A DNA stretch of 64,000 nt from Acinetobacter nosocomialis NIPH 2119 (lineage in GTDB: Bacteria; Pseudomonadota; Gammaproteobacteria; Pseudomonadales; Moraxellaceae): contig NZ_KB849239.1 in NCBI RefSeq assembly GCF_000368085.1, positions 2,330,160 through 2,394,159 of the forward strand. The letters run 5' to 3'. The first letter of the stretch is position 1; each line of letters starts with the position of its first letter. The translations under genes and the position numbers were made by a program. Under the pieces are notes generated by a model, which was not told the origin of the DNA, made no database searches, and saw only the letters and a program-made list of their open reading frames with translations. Of the stretch, positions 54,056 to 63,070 are shown one piece after another.

Positions 54056-54742
54056 TTAAACGCTCACAGTACCAACTCTAGCAAGCTCTGCACGCATTTG
54101 ATCAATTACAACTTTATAATCTGGTTGACCAAAAATTGCTGAACCAGCAACAAACATATCTGCACCAGCTTCTGCAATTTCACGGATATTTGCAGGACCA
54201 ACACCACCATCTACTTCTAAGCGAATATCTCGACCACTTGCATCAATAATTTTACGAGCTTCACGTAATTTTTCTAAAGTCATTGGAATGAACTTTTGTC
54301 CGCCAAAACCTGGGTTTACACTCATTAATAAAATTTGGTCAACTTTATCAAGTACGTAGTCCAAATAATGTAATGGGGTTGCTGGATTGAAAACTAGACC
54401 TGCTTTAGCACCACCAGACTTAATAAGCTGTAGTGAACGGTCAATATGGTGAGATGCTTCTGGGTGAAACGTAATAATATCTGCGCCAGCTTCTAGGAAA
54501 TCGCCAATAATACGATCAACTGGAGATACCATTAAATGCACATCAATAGGAGCTTTAACACCATATTTTTTTAGAGCCTTACACACCCCTGCACCAAAAG
54601 TTAAGTTTGGAACATAGTGATTATCCATAACGTCAAAATGCACTACATCTGCACCTGCAGCTAACACTTTGTCTACATCTTCGCCTAAACGAGCAAAATC
54701 GGCAGATAAAATAGAAGGAGCAATCAAATAAGGCTTGGACAT
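54056..54742 (-). CDS. rpe: Ribulose-phosphate 3-epimerase
   Basis: This is a 228-aa TIM-barrel protein. [32 protein letters not shown] (metal ligands), [19 protein letters not shown] and [10 protein letters not shown] are all diagnostic. It interconverts ribulose-5-phosphate and xylulose-5-phosphate in the pentose phosphate pathway. It is monocistronic, and its 3' end is 27 bp from the DnaA-box array. Confidence 0.96.
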   Translation of the reverse strand: MSKPYLIAPSILSADFARLGEDVDKVLAAGADVVHFDVMDNHYVPNLTFGAGVCKALKKYGVKAPIDVHLMVSPVDRIIGDFLEAGADIITFHPEASHHIDRSLQLIKSGGAKAGLVFNPATPLHYLDYVLDKVDQILLMSVNPGFGGQKFIPMTLEKLREARKIIDASGRDIRLEVDGGVGPANIREIAEAGADMFVAGSAIFGQPDYKVVIDQMRAELARVGTVSV

Positions 54743-54926
54743 AGGTGGATGACCTGGCTAGAAGTTTAAGGAGAGGCTAAAAATTATAACAAAAAAGAAC
54801 CTAGTTGGCCCGCTCTTCCTTGCTTAAATGGCAACATTTCAAACTTGCAACGTAACGTTGCTACTATAGAATGCTAAGTGCCAAACGAATTTGTTAAGGT
54901 ACATTAAACCAATGTGAGGATTGATA

Positions 54927-55199
54927 ATGAAAAGCACAACTCATCTATTAACAAATGATGGTAAACGCATTGCAAAACGTCTAGTCAATCATTGGAAGCA
55001 CAAATTTGAAGTACAAGAAACTGATCAAGATTTTAAAATCTTCATGCCTAGTGCAACCATTACACTTGCACCTCAAACAGAGCAATTAAATGTTGCTATT
55101 GATAGTCAGTTAGATGATCACGGCCACTTGGAAAAAGTTGTCCTTGATCACCTAAACCGTATGGCTCAACAAGAATTTCAGGTGGAGTGGCAGCACTAA
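54927..55199 (+). CDS. DUF2218 domain-containing protein
   Basis: This is a 90-aa protein, MKSTTHLLTNDGKRIAKRL, then HWKHKF and HLNRMAQQEFQVEWQH, matching DUF2218. Members are small alpha/beta proteins of unknown function, sometimes near iron-uptake genes. The ATG at 54927 is chosen; GAGG lies upstream. Its stop overlaps the convergent fghA stop by 4 bp. Confidence 0.8.
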   Translation: MKSTTHLLTNDGKRIAKRLVNHWKHKFEVQETDQDFKIFMPSATITLAPQTEQLNVAIDSQLDDHGHLEKVVLDHLNRMAQQEFQVEWQH

Positions 55200-56047
55200 C
55201 TCGCTGATGTTACCTTTTCTAACTGGATTGCATGAAACTGTAAGTGCTCATCCATAAAGGTCTGGATAAAATAATAGCCATGATCATAGCCAGCATGTTG
55301 TCTTAAAGTTAAGGGCTGTCCTGCTTTTAAACATGCTTGCTTAAATTTTTCAGGGTGAAGTTGTTCATAAAATTGATCATCCAATCCCTGATCAACCAAA
55401 ATTTCGCTAAAAACTGCACCATTTTTTAAGACTAAAGCTGTAGCATCATGAGCCAACCAGCTATCGCGGTCTGTACCTAAATAATGGCTAAATGCTTTTT
55501 CACCCCATGCACATTCACTTGGCGCGCAAATCGGTGCAAATGCAGATACCGACTTAAACTTGTCAGGATATTTAAAAGCTAAAGTTAAGGCACCATGGCC
55601 CCCCATCGAATGTCCGAAGACACCAACTTGTTTAGCATTTACCGGAAAACTTTTTAAAATGAGTGGATATAACTCATCAATTAAATAGCTTTCCATCTGA
55701 TAATGCTCAGACCAAGGCGCTTGCGTTGCATTAATATAAAAGCCAGCACCTTGCCCTATATCCCAATGGTCACCTACAGCGACTTGTTCACCACGAGGAG
55801 AAGTATCAGGTGTAATCAATATAAGACTAAGCTGGGCTGCCATATGCTGTGCATGTGCCTTAATGGCAAAAGTTTCTTCAGTACACGTTAAACCCGCTAA
55901 GTAAAACAAAGTTGAGCAAGGTTTACCTTCTAAAGCAGCAGGTGGCAAATAAACCCCAAACTTAGTAGAATCTTTTAATAATTGAGAATCAAACTGATAA
56001 ATGCGCTGCTCACCCTCAAAGCAGCGGTTTTTTTGCAGGAGTTGCAT
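55196..56047 (-). CDS. fghA: S-formylglutathione hydrolase
   Basis: This is a 283-aa esterase. The nucleophile motif is VGVFGHSMGGHGALTLA, FYLAGLTCTEETF lies in the N-terminal part, and the catalytic His is in HAGYDHGYYF. It hydrolyses S-formylglutathione to formate and glutathione in formaldehyde detoxification. No formaldehyde dehydrogenase gene is adjacent. It overlaps the upstream C13 peptidase gene by 32 bp, so the two are cotranscribed. ATG 56047 gives the family-typical start. Confidence 0.92.
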   Translation of the reverse strand: MQLLQKNRCFEGEQRIYQFDSQLLKDSTKFGVYLPPAALEGKPCSTLFYLAGLTCTEETFAIKAHAQHMAAQLSLILITPDTSPRGEQVAVGDHWDIGQGAGFYINATQAPWSEHYQMESYLIDELYPLILKSFPVNAKQVGVFGHSMGGHGALTLAFKYPDKFKSVSAFAPICAPSECAWGEKAFSHYLGTDRDSWLAHDATALVLKNGAVFSEILVDQGLDDQFYEQLHPEKFKQACLKAGQPLTLRQHAGYDHGYYFIQTFMDEHLQFHAIQLEKVTSAS

Positions 56048-57467
56048 CGTTTTTAGCCTCTGTTTGTGTCTGAGCAATATTTACACTACCTGTATTTGGT
56101 TGAGGAAAAAGATATTTTTCCAACTGAGGTAGCATAAGTTCCATATTCTTACCAATCATCCATTGTGGCTCCGAAGGTTCTACACCTTGAGCGACTTCCC
56201 ATTTCGTCACAGTTTGCTTAGCGGCATTAAACGAATCTTTCATAGAAGACTGCTCTCGCATCGCCAAATCAAAGAAAGCTCGTCCAAAATAAGTATAGTC
56301 AGCTTCGTTATTACAACCGAACGAAGTTTTATCCGCAGCAGATGCCGTAATAATTAATGTATCAGGTGACTGTAACGCCGGAATAAAGCTTCCCGAGTAA
56401 CAGGCGGAAATGACAATTACACGCCAACGGATCCCCGCTTTATCAAGCGTTTCACGTAACCATTTCGGATCGACTTGCCCCAAATCTAGCGGTGCATTTT
56501 CAATTTCAAAATGGTTTTGTTCACCGTGCGATGTCATATATAAAAATAACACATCACTATCACGGTTCATTTGCTGGCCCATACGGCGTAGAGCCAACTC
56601 TATACTAGTTTTAGACGCAATCGGAATTTCGGTTCGAGTATCTGGATTATTGACCAACATCATCGAACGTCCGACAGTACCGAAACGTGTATCGAATTGT
56701 TCTTTAATACGAACCACTTCCGATTTAAAAACGTCTTGGTAACTGTCGCCAGCAACACCTAAGAAGTACCAGTGGCTTTTCGCTAGCTCACCATATTGGA
56801 CTTGCTCTAACGCATCATGAAGTAACTTACTTTGTGCATAGAAAGCATCTTCGGCAAAGGTAGGTGGAGAATCTTCCACTTTCCAAATAGGCTGATCTTT
56901 TACAGAAAGCTGCCAAACAACCATAGTTGCAATGGTCGCAACCATGACCAACGCCCGCTCCCACCAAGGCCATTTCAGCTCACGCGAGAAAACCCAAATA
57001 ACTGCCAAACTTTGCCACACAAAAAGTGCCACAAACAGACTCGGTAAAATACCGTTATAAATAGCGTCGGGAACAAAGTTCAAATAACCATTAGAGCCCA
57101 GATATTGAATTAAACATTGAATTAATAAAATATTGGTATCTAAAACTAGCCACAGTAAGGCTGGAACTAACATTAAACGCGGCTGATTAATACGCTGTGA
57201 TAAAAAAATACCAACAATAAGCGCAATAAAAGGCCAGAGTGCGTACCCAATTAGGCCTTGGGAGTTAAAATCACCCATTTGACCAGCTACGAGCCAGCTA
57301 TAAAGTGAGTTGGTACATCCGCCTAATATTCCCCAAACTATAAGTTGAAGAATAGAGGGATGTACGATCTGTAAGGAACGTCTTGACCCCAAAAATAACC
57401 ACATTCCGGCAAGCTGGTTACTTTTAAAATCATGCCAAAAGTTAATGGAAGGTTTGAGATCAATCAT
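56016..57467 (-). CDS. Membrane-anchored C13-family (legumain-like) peptidase
   Basis: This is a 483-aa protein. The N-terminal 190 residues have about five membrane segments. The soluble part carries the clan CD pair His314 in LYMTSHGEQ and Cys356 in VISACYSGSF. C13 peptidases include legumain and GPI transamidase, but bacterial members have few characterised roles. The catalytic domain would face the periplasm or cytoplasm depending on the number of membrane passes. It overlaps fghA by 32 bp. Its link with formaldehyde detoxification is unclear. Confidence 0.85.
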   Translation of the reverse strand: MIDLKPSINFWHDFKSNQLAGMWLFLGSRRSLQIVHPSILQLIVWGILGGCTNSLYSWLVAGQMGDFNSQGLIGYALWPFIALIVGIFLSQRINQPRLMLVPALLWLVLDTNILLIQCLIQYLGSNGYLNFVPDAIYNGILPSLFVALFVWQSLAVIWVFSRELKWPWWERALVMVATIATMVVWQLSVKDQPIWKVEDSPPTFAEDAFYAQSKLLHDALEQVQYGELAKSHWYFLGVAGDSYQDVFKSEVVRIKEQFDTRFGTVGRSMMLVNNPDTRTEIPIASKTSIELALRRMGQQMNRDSDVLFLYMTSHGEQNHFEIENAPLDLGQVDPKWLRETLDKAGIRWRVIVISACYSGSFIPALQSPDTLIITASAADKTSFGCNNEADYTYFGRAFFDLAMREQSSMKDSFNAAKQTVTKWEVAQGVEPSEPQWMIGKNMELMLPQLEKYLFPQPNTGSVNIAQTQTEAKNDATPAKKPLL

Positions 57468-57603
57468 AAAAAGGTTTCAAAAATTTCGTTTTTGTCAGGC
57501 ATCATAAGTGTATGCCTGCTAAGAATTTTAGCAATCATGCTTTCGAACTATATCACATATATTTGTGCATTATTCAAGCAATAAAACTTAACCTTACATA
57601 AGC

Positions 57604-58395
57604 TTACTGAAAGTAAGCATCAAAACGACAAGCATCCCCCTGCCACTGATGAGCTGGCTCTTGATTTGCTAAGAAAACAGCATAGCGTGGACGTTTTACA
57701 ATCACTCGCTTGGCAACTTTTTTGGCCAAATCAAGCAAATTATCTCCCAAATCCATTTCTCCATCTTCGGGTAAAAGTAAATGCAAAAGTTGCATCTGCT
57801 TTTTGACCTGGGCTTGTTTTTTAATTGCTTGTTGGTTTTGGTCGCGCTGTGGGAACATCGGGTCAAGGTAGACTACATCAACCGTTTGTGCGTCTTGATC
57901 TAATTGCTGTAAATAGCTTGCAGAGTCAGCAAAGATTAGTTGAATACGATCTATAAATTGACTTAAAAATGGATCACGCTGTGCCTGAGCTTTTGAATCT
58001 TCAAGTAAAGTAAATAAAATCGGATGACGCTCAACAAGCTGGATTTGGGCACCCAGATAAGCCATAAGTAAGCTGTCATGACCTAAGCCCGCTGTAGCAT
58101 CGACCAGTACTGGCTTTTCCCCTAACTGACAAGCACGAGCAATCATTTCCGATTTAAGACTTGCTCGTTTTAAACGTGGGATTTCAGCTTTCCAGTCAGG
58201 CTGCATTTTCATGCCGTTCGCAGATAACCAAAGTCCGTTTTCATCTACACAAAGTGCTAATTCAGGATTTAAACGTAAAAAACGGGCATTGAGCTTTTCA
58301 ATCGGCTGTAAATCGGCAGTCACGCCTCTAGAAGAAAGCACAGCTTGGTAATGCTGTGCTTGTTCTTGAAAATCCACTTCAAAATATATATGCAT
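57604..58395 (-). CDS. rsmJ: 16S rRNA m2G1516 methyltransferase RsmJ
   Basis: This is a 263-aa protein. The SAM-binding segment is [21 protein letters not shown], followed by [13 protein letters not shown] and the [11 protein letters not shown] catalytic-region motif. RsmJ methylates G1516 of 16S rRNA. It lies 11 bp after tsaB on the same strand, so the two are in one operon. Confidence 0.92.
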   Translation of the reverse strand: MHIYFEVDFQEQAQHYQAVLSSRGVTADLQPIEKLNARFLRLNPELALCVDENGLWLSANGMKMQPDWKAEIPRLKRASLKSEMIARACQLGEKPVLVDATAGLGHDSLLMAYLGAQIQLVERHPILFTLLEDSKAQAQRDPFLSQFIDRIQLIFADSASYLQQLDQDAQTVDVVYLDPMFPQRDQNQQAIKKQAQVKKQMQLLHLLLPEDGEMDLGDNLLDLAKKVAKRVIVKRPRYAVFLANQEPAHQWQGDACRFDAYFQ

Positions 58396-58406
58396 GCGCA
58401 GTGCCT

Positions 58407-59072
58407 TTACTTTGCTTTACCCTGATCCGCAATTTTTTTCCATGCATCATCACGCAAGTAAACCGGTAAAGCATGTTCAGCATCAACCCACTGCTTTTGG
58501 GCAGCATAGACACGTGCAATCGAAGCAATGTCCTGTGCAGTGGCAGTGATTGTTTGATACTCTGCATCAGCTTGAAGAAGTTTAGCACCTGAACCAATCA
58601 AGCAATGCTTTGCATAGGCAGCCGCTTGCTCGTAGTTCATTAATTTTTCTTCATCGATACACTGCATGATGCCTTGCTCATCTAGAACAAAACTTGCAAT
58701 GTAAACTTCGTTCATACGTGCATCGAGTACCGCAGTTACCTGCTCTAATCCTTCAAGTCGGTAAGCCGCTTGTGCGAGAGCTTGCAAGGTAGAAACGGGA
58801 ACCACAGGTAAATCTTGTGACCAAGCTAAAGCCTGAGCAACAGCAGCATTAATTCGAACACCACTAAAAGAACCTGGCCCTCGGCTAAAGGCAATTGCAT
58901 CTAAACCAGCTACGTCAAGTTCGGTTTGTTGTAACCCTTGCTCAATCATTGGCAGAATGGTCTGAGTTTGTGCTTTCGCTCGCGTATCGAGTTGGAAAAA
59001 TAGTTCTTGGGTTTCATCAATTAATGAAATGGAACATTGCTCGTTTGCAGTTTCCAACGCCAGCAGTTTCAT
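58407..59072 (-). CDS. tsaB: tRNA threonylcarbamoyladenosine synthesis protein TsaB
   Basis: This is a 221-aa ASKHA-fold protein: [36 protein letters not shown] and [15 protein letters not shown]. TsaB forms a complex with TsaD and TsaE to make t6A in ANN-decoding tRNAs. ATG 59072 is chosen over a Met two codons upstream. rsmJ follows. Confidence 0.94.
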   Translation of the reverse strand: MKLLALETANEQCSISLIDETQELFFQLDTRAKAQTQTILPMIEQGLQQTELDVAGLDAIAFSRGPGSFSGVRINAAVAQALAWSQDLPVVPVSTLQALAQAAYRLEGLEQVTAVLDARMNEVYIASFVLDEQGIMQCIDEEKLMNYEQAAAYAKHCLIGSGAKLLQADAEYQTITATAQDIASIARVYAAQKQWVDAEHALPVYLRDDAWKKIADQGKAK

Positions 59073-59153
59073 GCACAACCTTAGTATTCAATCAGATTAA
59101 AAACGGAAGTTATGATACCCCACTCGGCCCTGTTAGGCGAGTTGTTCCTATCT

Positions 59154-59183
59154 AAATAAAAATGCCAAGCGAGTGCTTGGCAT
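59154..59183 (-). terminator. Terminator of the gamma-carbonic anhydrase gene
   Basis: ATGCCAAGC/GCTTGGCAT stem with a 4-nt loop; on the minus strand it is followed by TTTTTATTT. Confidence 0.85.
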
Positions 59184-59204
59184 AGAAAATATCTTACTAA
59201 AATT

Positions 59205-59735
59205 TTAAAAGTGAAATTCTTTCAAATCGGTATAGCTTTTAAAGTGTTCAGCATAATGTAGTGCGCTCAAACGTATTTTTGCCGCGCCATCTTCATCCAA
59301 AGTTTTCACAATTTTGCCTGGTGAACCCATCACTACTGAGTTATCTGGAATCACTTTACCTTCTGGTATTAAAGCATTAGCACCAATAATACAGTTCTTA
59401 CCAATCACAGCTCGATTTAAAATGACGGCGTTCATACCAATCAAGCTATTATCACCAATCGTACAACCATGCAGCATGACTTTATGTCCGACCGTGACAT
59501 ATTCACCAATATTTAGCTCAAGTCCAGCATCAGTATGTAATACAGAATTTTCTTGAATATTAGAAAAATTACCAATGCGCACTATACAATTATCGGCACG
59601 TACTACAGCACCAAACCAAATACTGACCTGACGGCCTAATTCTACTTGTCCAATAAGCGTTGCGGTTGGAGCAACCCAGCCATCCCATGGCTCATGTAAG
59701 GCTTTTGGATGCTGTCCTTGATAGCTATACATCAT
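59205..59735 (-). CDS. Gamma-carbonic anhydrase-like hexapeptide protein
   Basis: This is a 176-aa left-handed beta-helix protein: repeated V-G-ATLIGQVELG type turns, VRADNCIVRIG, NIQENSVLHTD with the metal-binding His, and VGHKVMLHGCTIG with two more His. The family includes YrdA and gamma-carbonic anhydrases. Activity is not proven for many members. It follows the CoA pyrophosphatase-like gene by 19 bp. The start could be either of two adjacent Met codons. Confidence 0.88.
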   Translation of the reverse strand: MMYSYQGQHPKALHEPWDGWVAPTATLIGQVELGRQVSIWFGAVVRADNCIVRIGNFSNIQENSVLHTDAGLELNIGEYVTVGHKVMLHGCTIGDNSLIGMNAVILNRAVIGKNCIIGANALIPEGKVIPDNSVVMGSPGKIVKTLDEDGAAKIRLSALHYAEHFKSYTDLKEFHF

Positions 59736-59754
59736 AATTTATCAGTCCTGATCT

Positions 59755-60381
59755 TTATTTTTTATGAGAAAATTTTGGCATTCCAAACGTTGGTGAGTTC
59801 AGTAGAAATGGCCACTCTTTTTGGTAGCCTAAACCATATTTAAATAAGGCAATTAACATCCGCGCTGTGAGGCCCCAAATAATTTCATTATCAATCTGCA
59901 AGCTTGGGAAGTATAAAGATTGATGAGCATATCGAACTTCATATGGCGTCGGACGCGTCTCTATAAGTTGCTGTAAAGGCACAAAGAAAATTCGATCAAT
60001 TTCGGTGGGCTGAGGAATTAAAGTTACCTCAGGAGGAATAAGCCCAACAATCGGTTTTACAGACAAGCCACTTCTTGCACGTTGCATAGGCAGATCACCT
60101 AGCAACTGTACATCAAACGGATTTAAAGCCGTCTCTTCTTGAGCTTCTCTTAGCGCTACAACAATATTACTTGTATCACTGGGGTCACGTTTGCCACCCG
60201 GAAAAGAAACCTCCCCCGCATGGTTGTTCATATGTATTGAACGGCGTGTAAGCAGTACCTTAGGATTATTTTCATTTGTAATCGCAATCAGTACTGCAGC
60301 TTGTGCTTCTTGTATGCGGGTGGAAAAGCGCAATCTTTGCTGTAACTTTTGTGTTAGCAAGTGCTCTTCCATACCATTCAC
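59755..60381 (-). CDS. NUDIX CoA diphosphatase-like protein
   Basis: This is a 208-aa protein. The NUDIX box is present as GEVSFPGGKRDPSDTSNIV followed by ALREAQEETALNP. The CoA pyrophosphatase type is suggested by HAGEVSFPGGK and IVGLIPP. It would split CoA to phosphopantetheine and 3',5'-ADP. The start may be Met1 or Met4. It is divergent from a second NUDIX gene at 60496. Confidence 0.85.
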   Translation of the reverse strand: MNGMEEHLLTQKLQQRLRFSTRIQEAQAAVLIAITNENNPKVLLTRRSIHMNNHAGEVSFPGGKRDPSDTSNIVVALREAQEETALNPFDVQLLGDLPMQRARSGLSVKPIVGLIPPEVTLIPQPTEIDRIFFVPLQQLIETRPTPYEVRYAHQSLYFPSLQIDNEIIWGLTARMLIALFKYGLGYQKEWPFLLNSPTFGMPKFSHKK

Positions 60382-60495
60382 CTATTATTCTGTCTCTCTT
60401 TGCATCATATCTGAAAATCAAACTTAGGGAATAGAGTTGATGCGTAAGTCCAAAAATTCAGTTATGCTGAGGCATCTCTATACTCGATGATAATT

Positions 60496-61044
60496 ATGAG
60501 TTTCTGTGTAGCGTGTGGGCATAAAACCGAACAAAAAATTCCTTTAGGTGATCATAAAGTACGCCGTGTTTGTACTCATTGTGGAAATATTCATTATGAA
60601 AACCCCAAAGTAATCTGCGGTGCCTTAGCGTTATGGGAAGATAAAGTACTCCTCTGCCGTCGTGCAATTGAACCTCGTTATGGCTTATGGACTTTGCCCG
60701 CTGGTTATATGGAGTTGTTCGAAACCATGGAACAAGGTGCGGCGCGAGAAACTCGTGAAGAAGCAGAAGCCGAAATTGAAATAGAACAACTTTACTGTAT
60801 ATACAATATTCCTCGTATTGGTCAAATTTATGTACTTTTCAAAGCTCAGCTAAAAGATGGACTTTTTGGTGCGGGTGAAGAAAGCATAGAGAGCCGATTA
60901 TTCGAAGAGCATGAGATTCCATGGGGTGAACTTGCCTTTCCGAGTGTCGAACACACACTCAGACATTATTTTGAAGATCGTAAAAAACAAGTTTTTCCAA
61001 CGCACCTAGAAACACTAGGAACTCGTTTAGACCATACAGGTTAA
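60496..61044 (+). CDS. NUDIX hydrolase with N-terminal zinc ribbon
   Basis: This is a 182-aa protein. Residues 1-30 form a zinc ribbon (FCVACGHK, VCTHCGNIHY). The NUDIX box is LPAGYMELFETMEQGAARE followed by TREEAEAEI. The zinc ribbon plus NUDIX pattern is seen in NudC-like and ADP-ribose pyrophosphatase groups. The start at ATG 60496 is chosen; upstream in-frame Met is at 60487. Substrate unknown. Confidence 0.85.
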   Translation: MSFCVACGHKTEQKIPLGDHKVRRVCTHCGNIHYENPKVICGALALWEDKVLLCRRAIEPRYGLWTLPAGYMELFETMEQGAARETREEAEAEIEIEQLYCIYNIPRIGQIYVLFKAQLKDGLFGAGEESIESRLFEEHEIPWGELAFPSVEHTLRHYFEDRKKQVFPTHLETLGTRLDHTG

Positions 61045-61054
61045 TTTAGTTAAT

Positions 61055-61082
61055 AAAAAAGACCGCTTTCACGGTCTTTTTT
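61055..61082. terminator. Bidirectional terminator
   Basis: AAAAAAGACCG and CGGTCTTTTTT arms with a CTTTCA loop. It lies between the convergent NUDIX and FilF-like genes. Confidence 0.88.
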
Positions 61083-61093
61083 ATTTTGTTTAA

Positions 61094-63052
61094 TTAAGAT
61101 TTAATTTTGATCGCTTTACATGCTGGAATAGACTGATCAGCTAGTTTAATTGTGACCGTACCCAATTGGCGTTTGGCTAAAGCTTTATCATCTTCAGTAG
61201 GGGTTACTTTATCAAGCTTATTATAGCTAGCCTGAGCTGCCGCATATTGATTATACCAAGGAGTATTATTATCAAAATCTATGCTTGTACTATCTACCTT
61301 ATTTGCCAATAAATTAAATAGATTCAATTTTGCAGGACCTGGAGAAACACCTGCAAAAGTCAGCCCAACCATAACACCATCGATATTGGCAAATTTAGTA
61401 TTAGATAAAATCATACGGACATATACAGATTGATCAGCATTTAAAGGGTCATTAACCGTCGCTGCTGTAGTACCAATTCGATATTGTTGCACACCATTGC
61501 TATCAACTAAACTTGCATCTGATACCGTAGCACATTGACCTGACATATCCGTTGTTGTCGAATTAGGTTTGATATCAGTCCGAATATCTCCATGCTCATC
61601 AATCACAATACCTAAATTTACAGGTTGAATAGTGGTATCTGAAAAATTGAATGTCAAAGTAGCATAAAGAGGAAAAATATAATTTTCGCCTGTTTTTACA
61701 TTACCTAATGTTTTAAAAACATTTTGCTCTAGATAACTAATAGGGCTACTTTTAATAATACTCAACATACCATTGTAACTATCTCCATCAACATTTTGAC
61801 GCCAGAGCCCGTAATGCTGTGGATTACCTGTACTAAGTTTTGTTAAGTATTTATAGAATGCCTCTGTGCCTGCTACTGCATAATCATTAAAAAATTTTCC
61901 CTGATAAATCTGCAGATCTTCGCTTGGGTTATTAGAAAAACTCAACCGGAGTGGTGTAGTTGACTGAACTTCTCGACTAACCGGGTTTAACCAATTATTT
62001 TGTGCATATACATTGAGTTTAGCTGGTTTAACTTTTGAAGTTAATGAATAAGGATTTTGTACTACTTGATTACCCTCAGTTCCAGCAATAATCGCATCCC
62101 CCTTCCACTGCAGACCATATCCTAGCGTATAACCTTGACGATCCGATAATAAATAAAGATCATCTGTGGAATGACGCAAGTTAGGTGTATTAATAAAACA
62201 CTCTTGTTGTGTAGATCTATTACATCCATTAAACACTTGATAAGTCTGAAGTACTGTTGAGTTAAGAAGGAGATTGAATGCTTGAAAAACACCGGCATTA
62301 CTTAAATTAGTTGTTTGTACTAAAAGCCTATATGCTTCATCATCAGAAATTTGGTCTAGATCTAACCATGGTTTCAAAATGTTTGCATAAGCTCCGTTCT
62401 GAAATTCGGTAGCTGTTATACTCTGAGAAATCTTCGTAAGTTGATCTTTTTTTGTATCTGTAAGTTGAGTTGGTTGTATATCACCGATAACATTATCACC
62501 ATTTTCTACACCAATGCTTTGAAAAATTTTTACTAAAGCAATTGCTACTTTAATAGTTTCATCATTTTTATCTAAGCTTACTGGTGTTTTTCCTGTAATT
62601 CCACTTGCTAAATCTAATATTCTTAAATATATAGGATTGCTTTGCTTGGTATTAGAATTAACAGAAGTAAACTTTCCAACTGTATCAAGATTAACGTTTC
62701 CTAAGTAAACCTTCTTATTATCTTTACTTTGAATATAAAAACTTGCCGTATCACCAACTTTACATGATCCAATTACAGCATTTCCTGAAAATTTTGTAGC
62801 ATAATGAAAATTTGTAGCTGAACTACAATCAAAATTAATACCAGCTATCGGATAATCTAAAGCGAATTGTAAACAAGTTGTATCTACTGCACCAATATTA
62901 CTTGTGGTCGGTGTACAACTGCCAGAAGATAAGTTTCCGTTATTGCTACCAGAGCTTGGATCTTCATTAATTGTCGAGCTACCACCGCCACAACCATTCA
63001 GCATGATTGCCAATGTGGTTAAAGCACAAGGCCAAAATAATTTTTTATTCAT
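61094..63052 (-). CDS. filF: FilF-like lipoprotein (putative pilus-assembly protein)
   Basis: This is a 652-aa protein with a lipoprotein signal MNKKLFWPCALTTLAIMLNGC (lipobox LNGC), a GGGSS tract and a low-complexity Ser/Gly/Asn linker. Later parts contain several Cys pairs (NCGRST-type, QQECF) and Gly/Asp-rich stretches. It matches, from memory, the FilF protein of the Acinetobacter fil cluster. No enzyme motif is visible. The envelope role is inferred. It follows the FilE-like gene by 18 bp. Confidence 0.6.
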   Translation of the reverse strand: MNKKLFWPCALTTLAIMLNGCGGGSSTINEDPSSGSNNGNLSSGSCTPTTSNIGAVDTTCLQFALDYPIAGINFDCSSATNFHYATKFSGNAVIGSCKVGDTASFYIQSKDNKKVYLGNVNLDTVGKFTSVNSNTKQSNPIYLRILDLASGITGKTPVSLDKNDETIKVAIALVKIFQSIGVENGDNVIGDIQPTQLTDTKKDQLTKISQSITATEFQNGAYANILKPWLDLDQISDDEAYRLLVQTTNLSNAGVFQAFNLLLNSTVLQTYQVFNGCNRSTQQECFINTPNLRHSTDDLYLLSDRQGYTLGYGLQWKGDAIIAGTEGNQVVQNPYSLTSKVKPAKLNVYAQNNWLNPVSREVQSTTPLRLSFSNNPSEDLQIYQGKFFNDYAVAGTEAFYKYLTKLSTGNPQHYGLWRQNVDGDSYNGMLSIIKSSPISYLEQNVFKTLGNVKTGENYIFPLYATLTFNFSDTTIQPVNLGIVIDEHGDIRTDIKPNSTTTDMSGQCATVSDASLVDSNGVQQYRIGTTAATVNDPLNADQSVYVRMILSNTKFANIDGVMVGLTFAGVSPGPAKLNLFNLLANKVDSTSIDFDNNTPWYNQYAAAQASYNKLDKVTPTEDDKALAKRQLGTVTIKLADQSIPACKAIKIKS

Positions 63053-63070
63053 TAGATACCCTACTTATTT

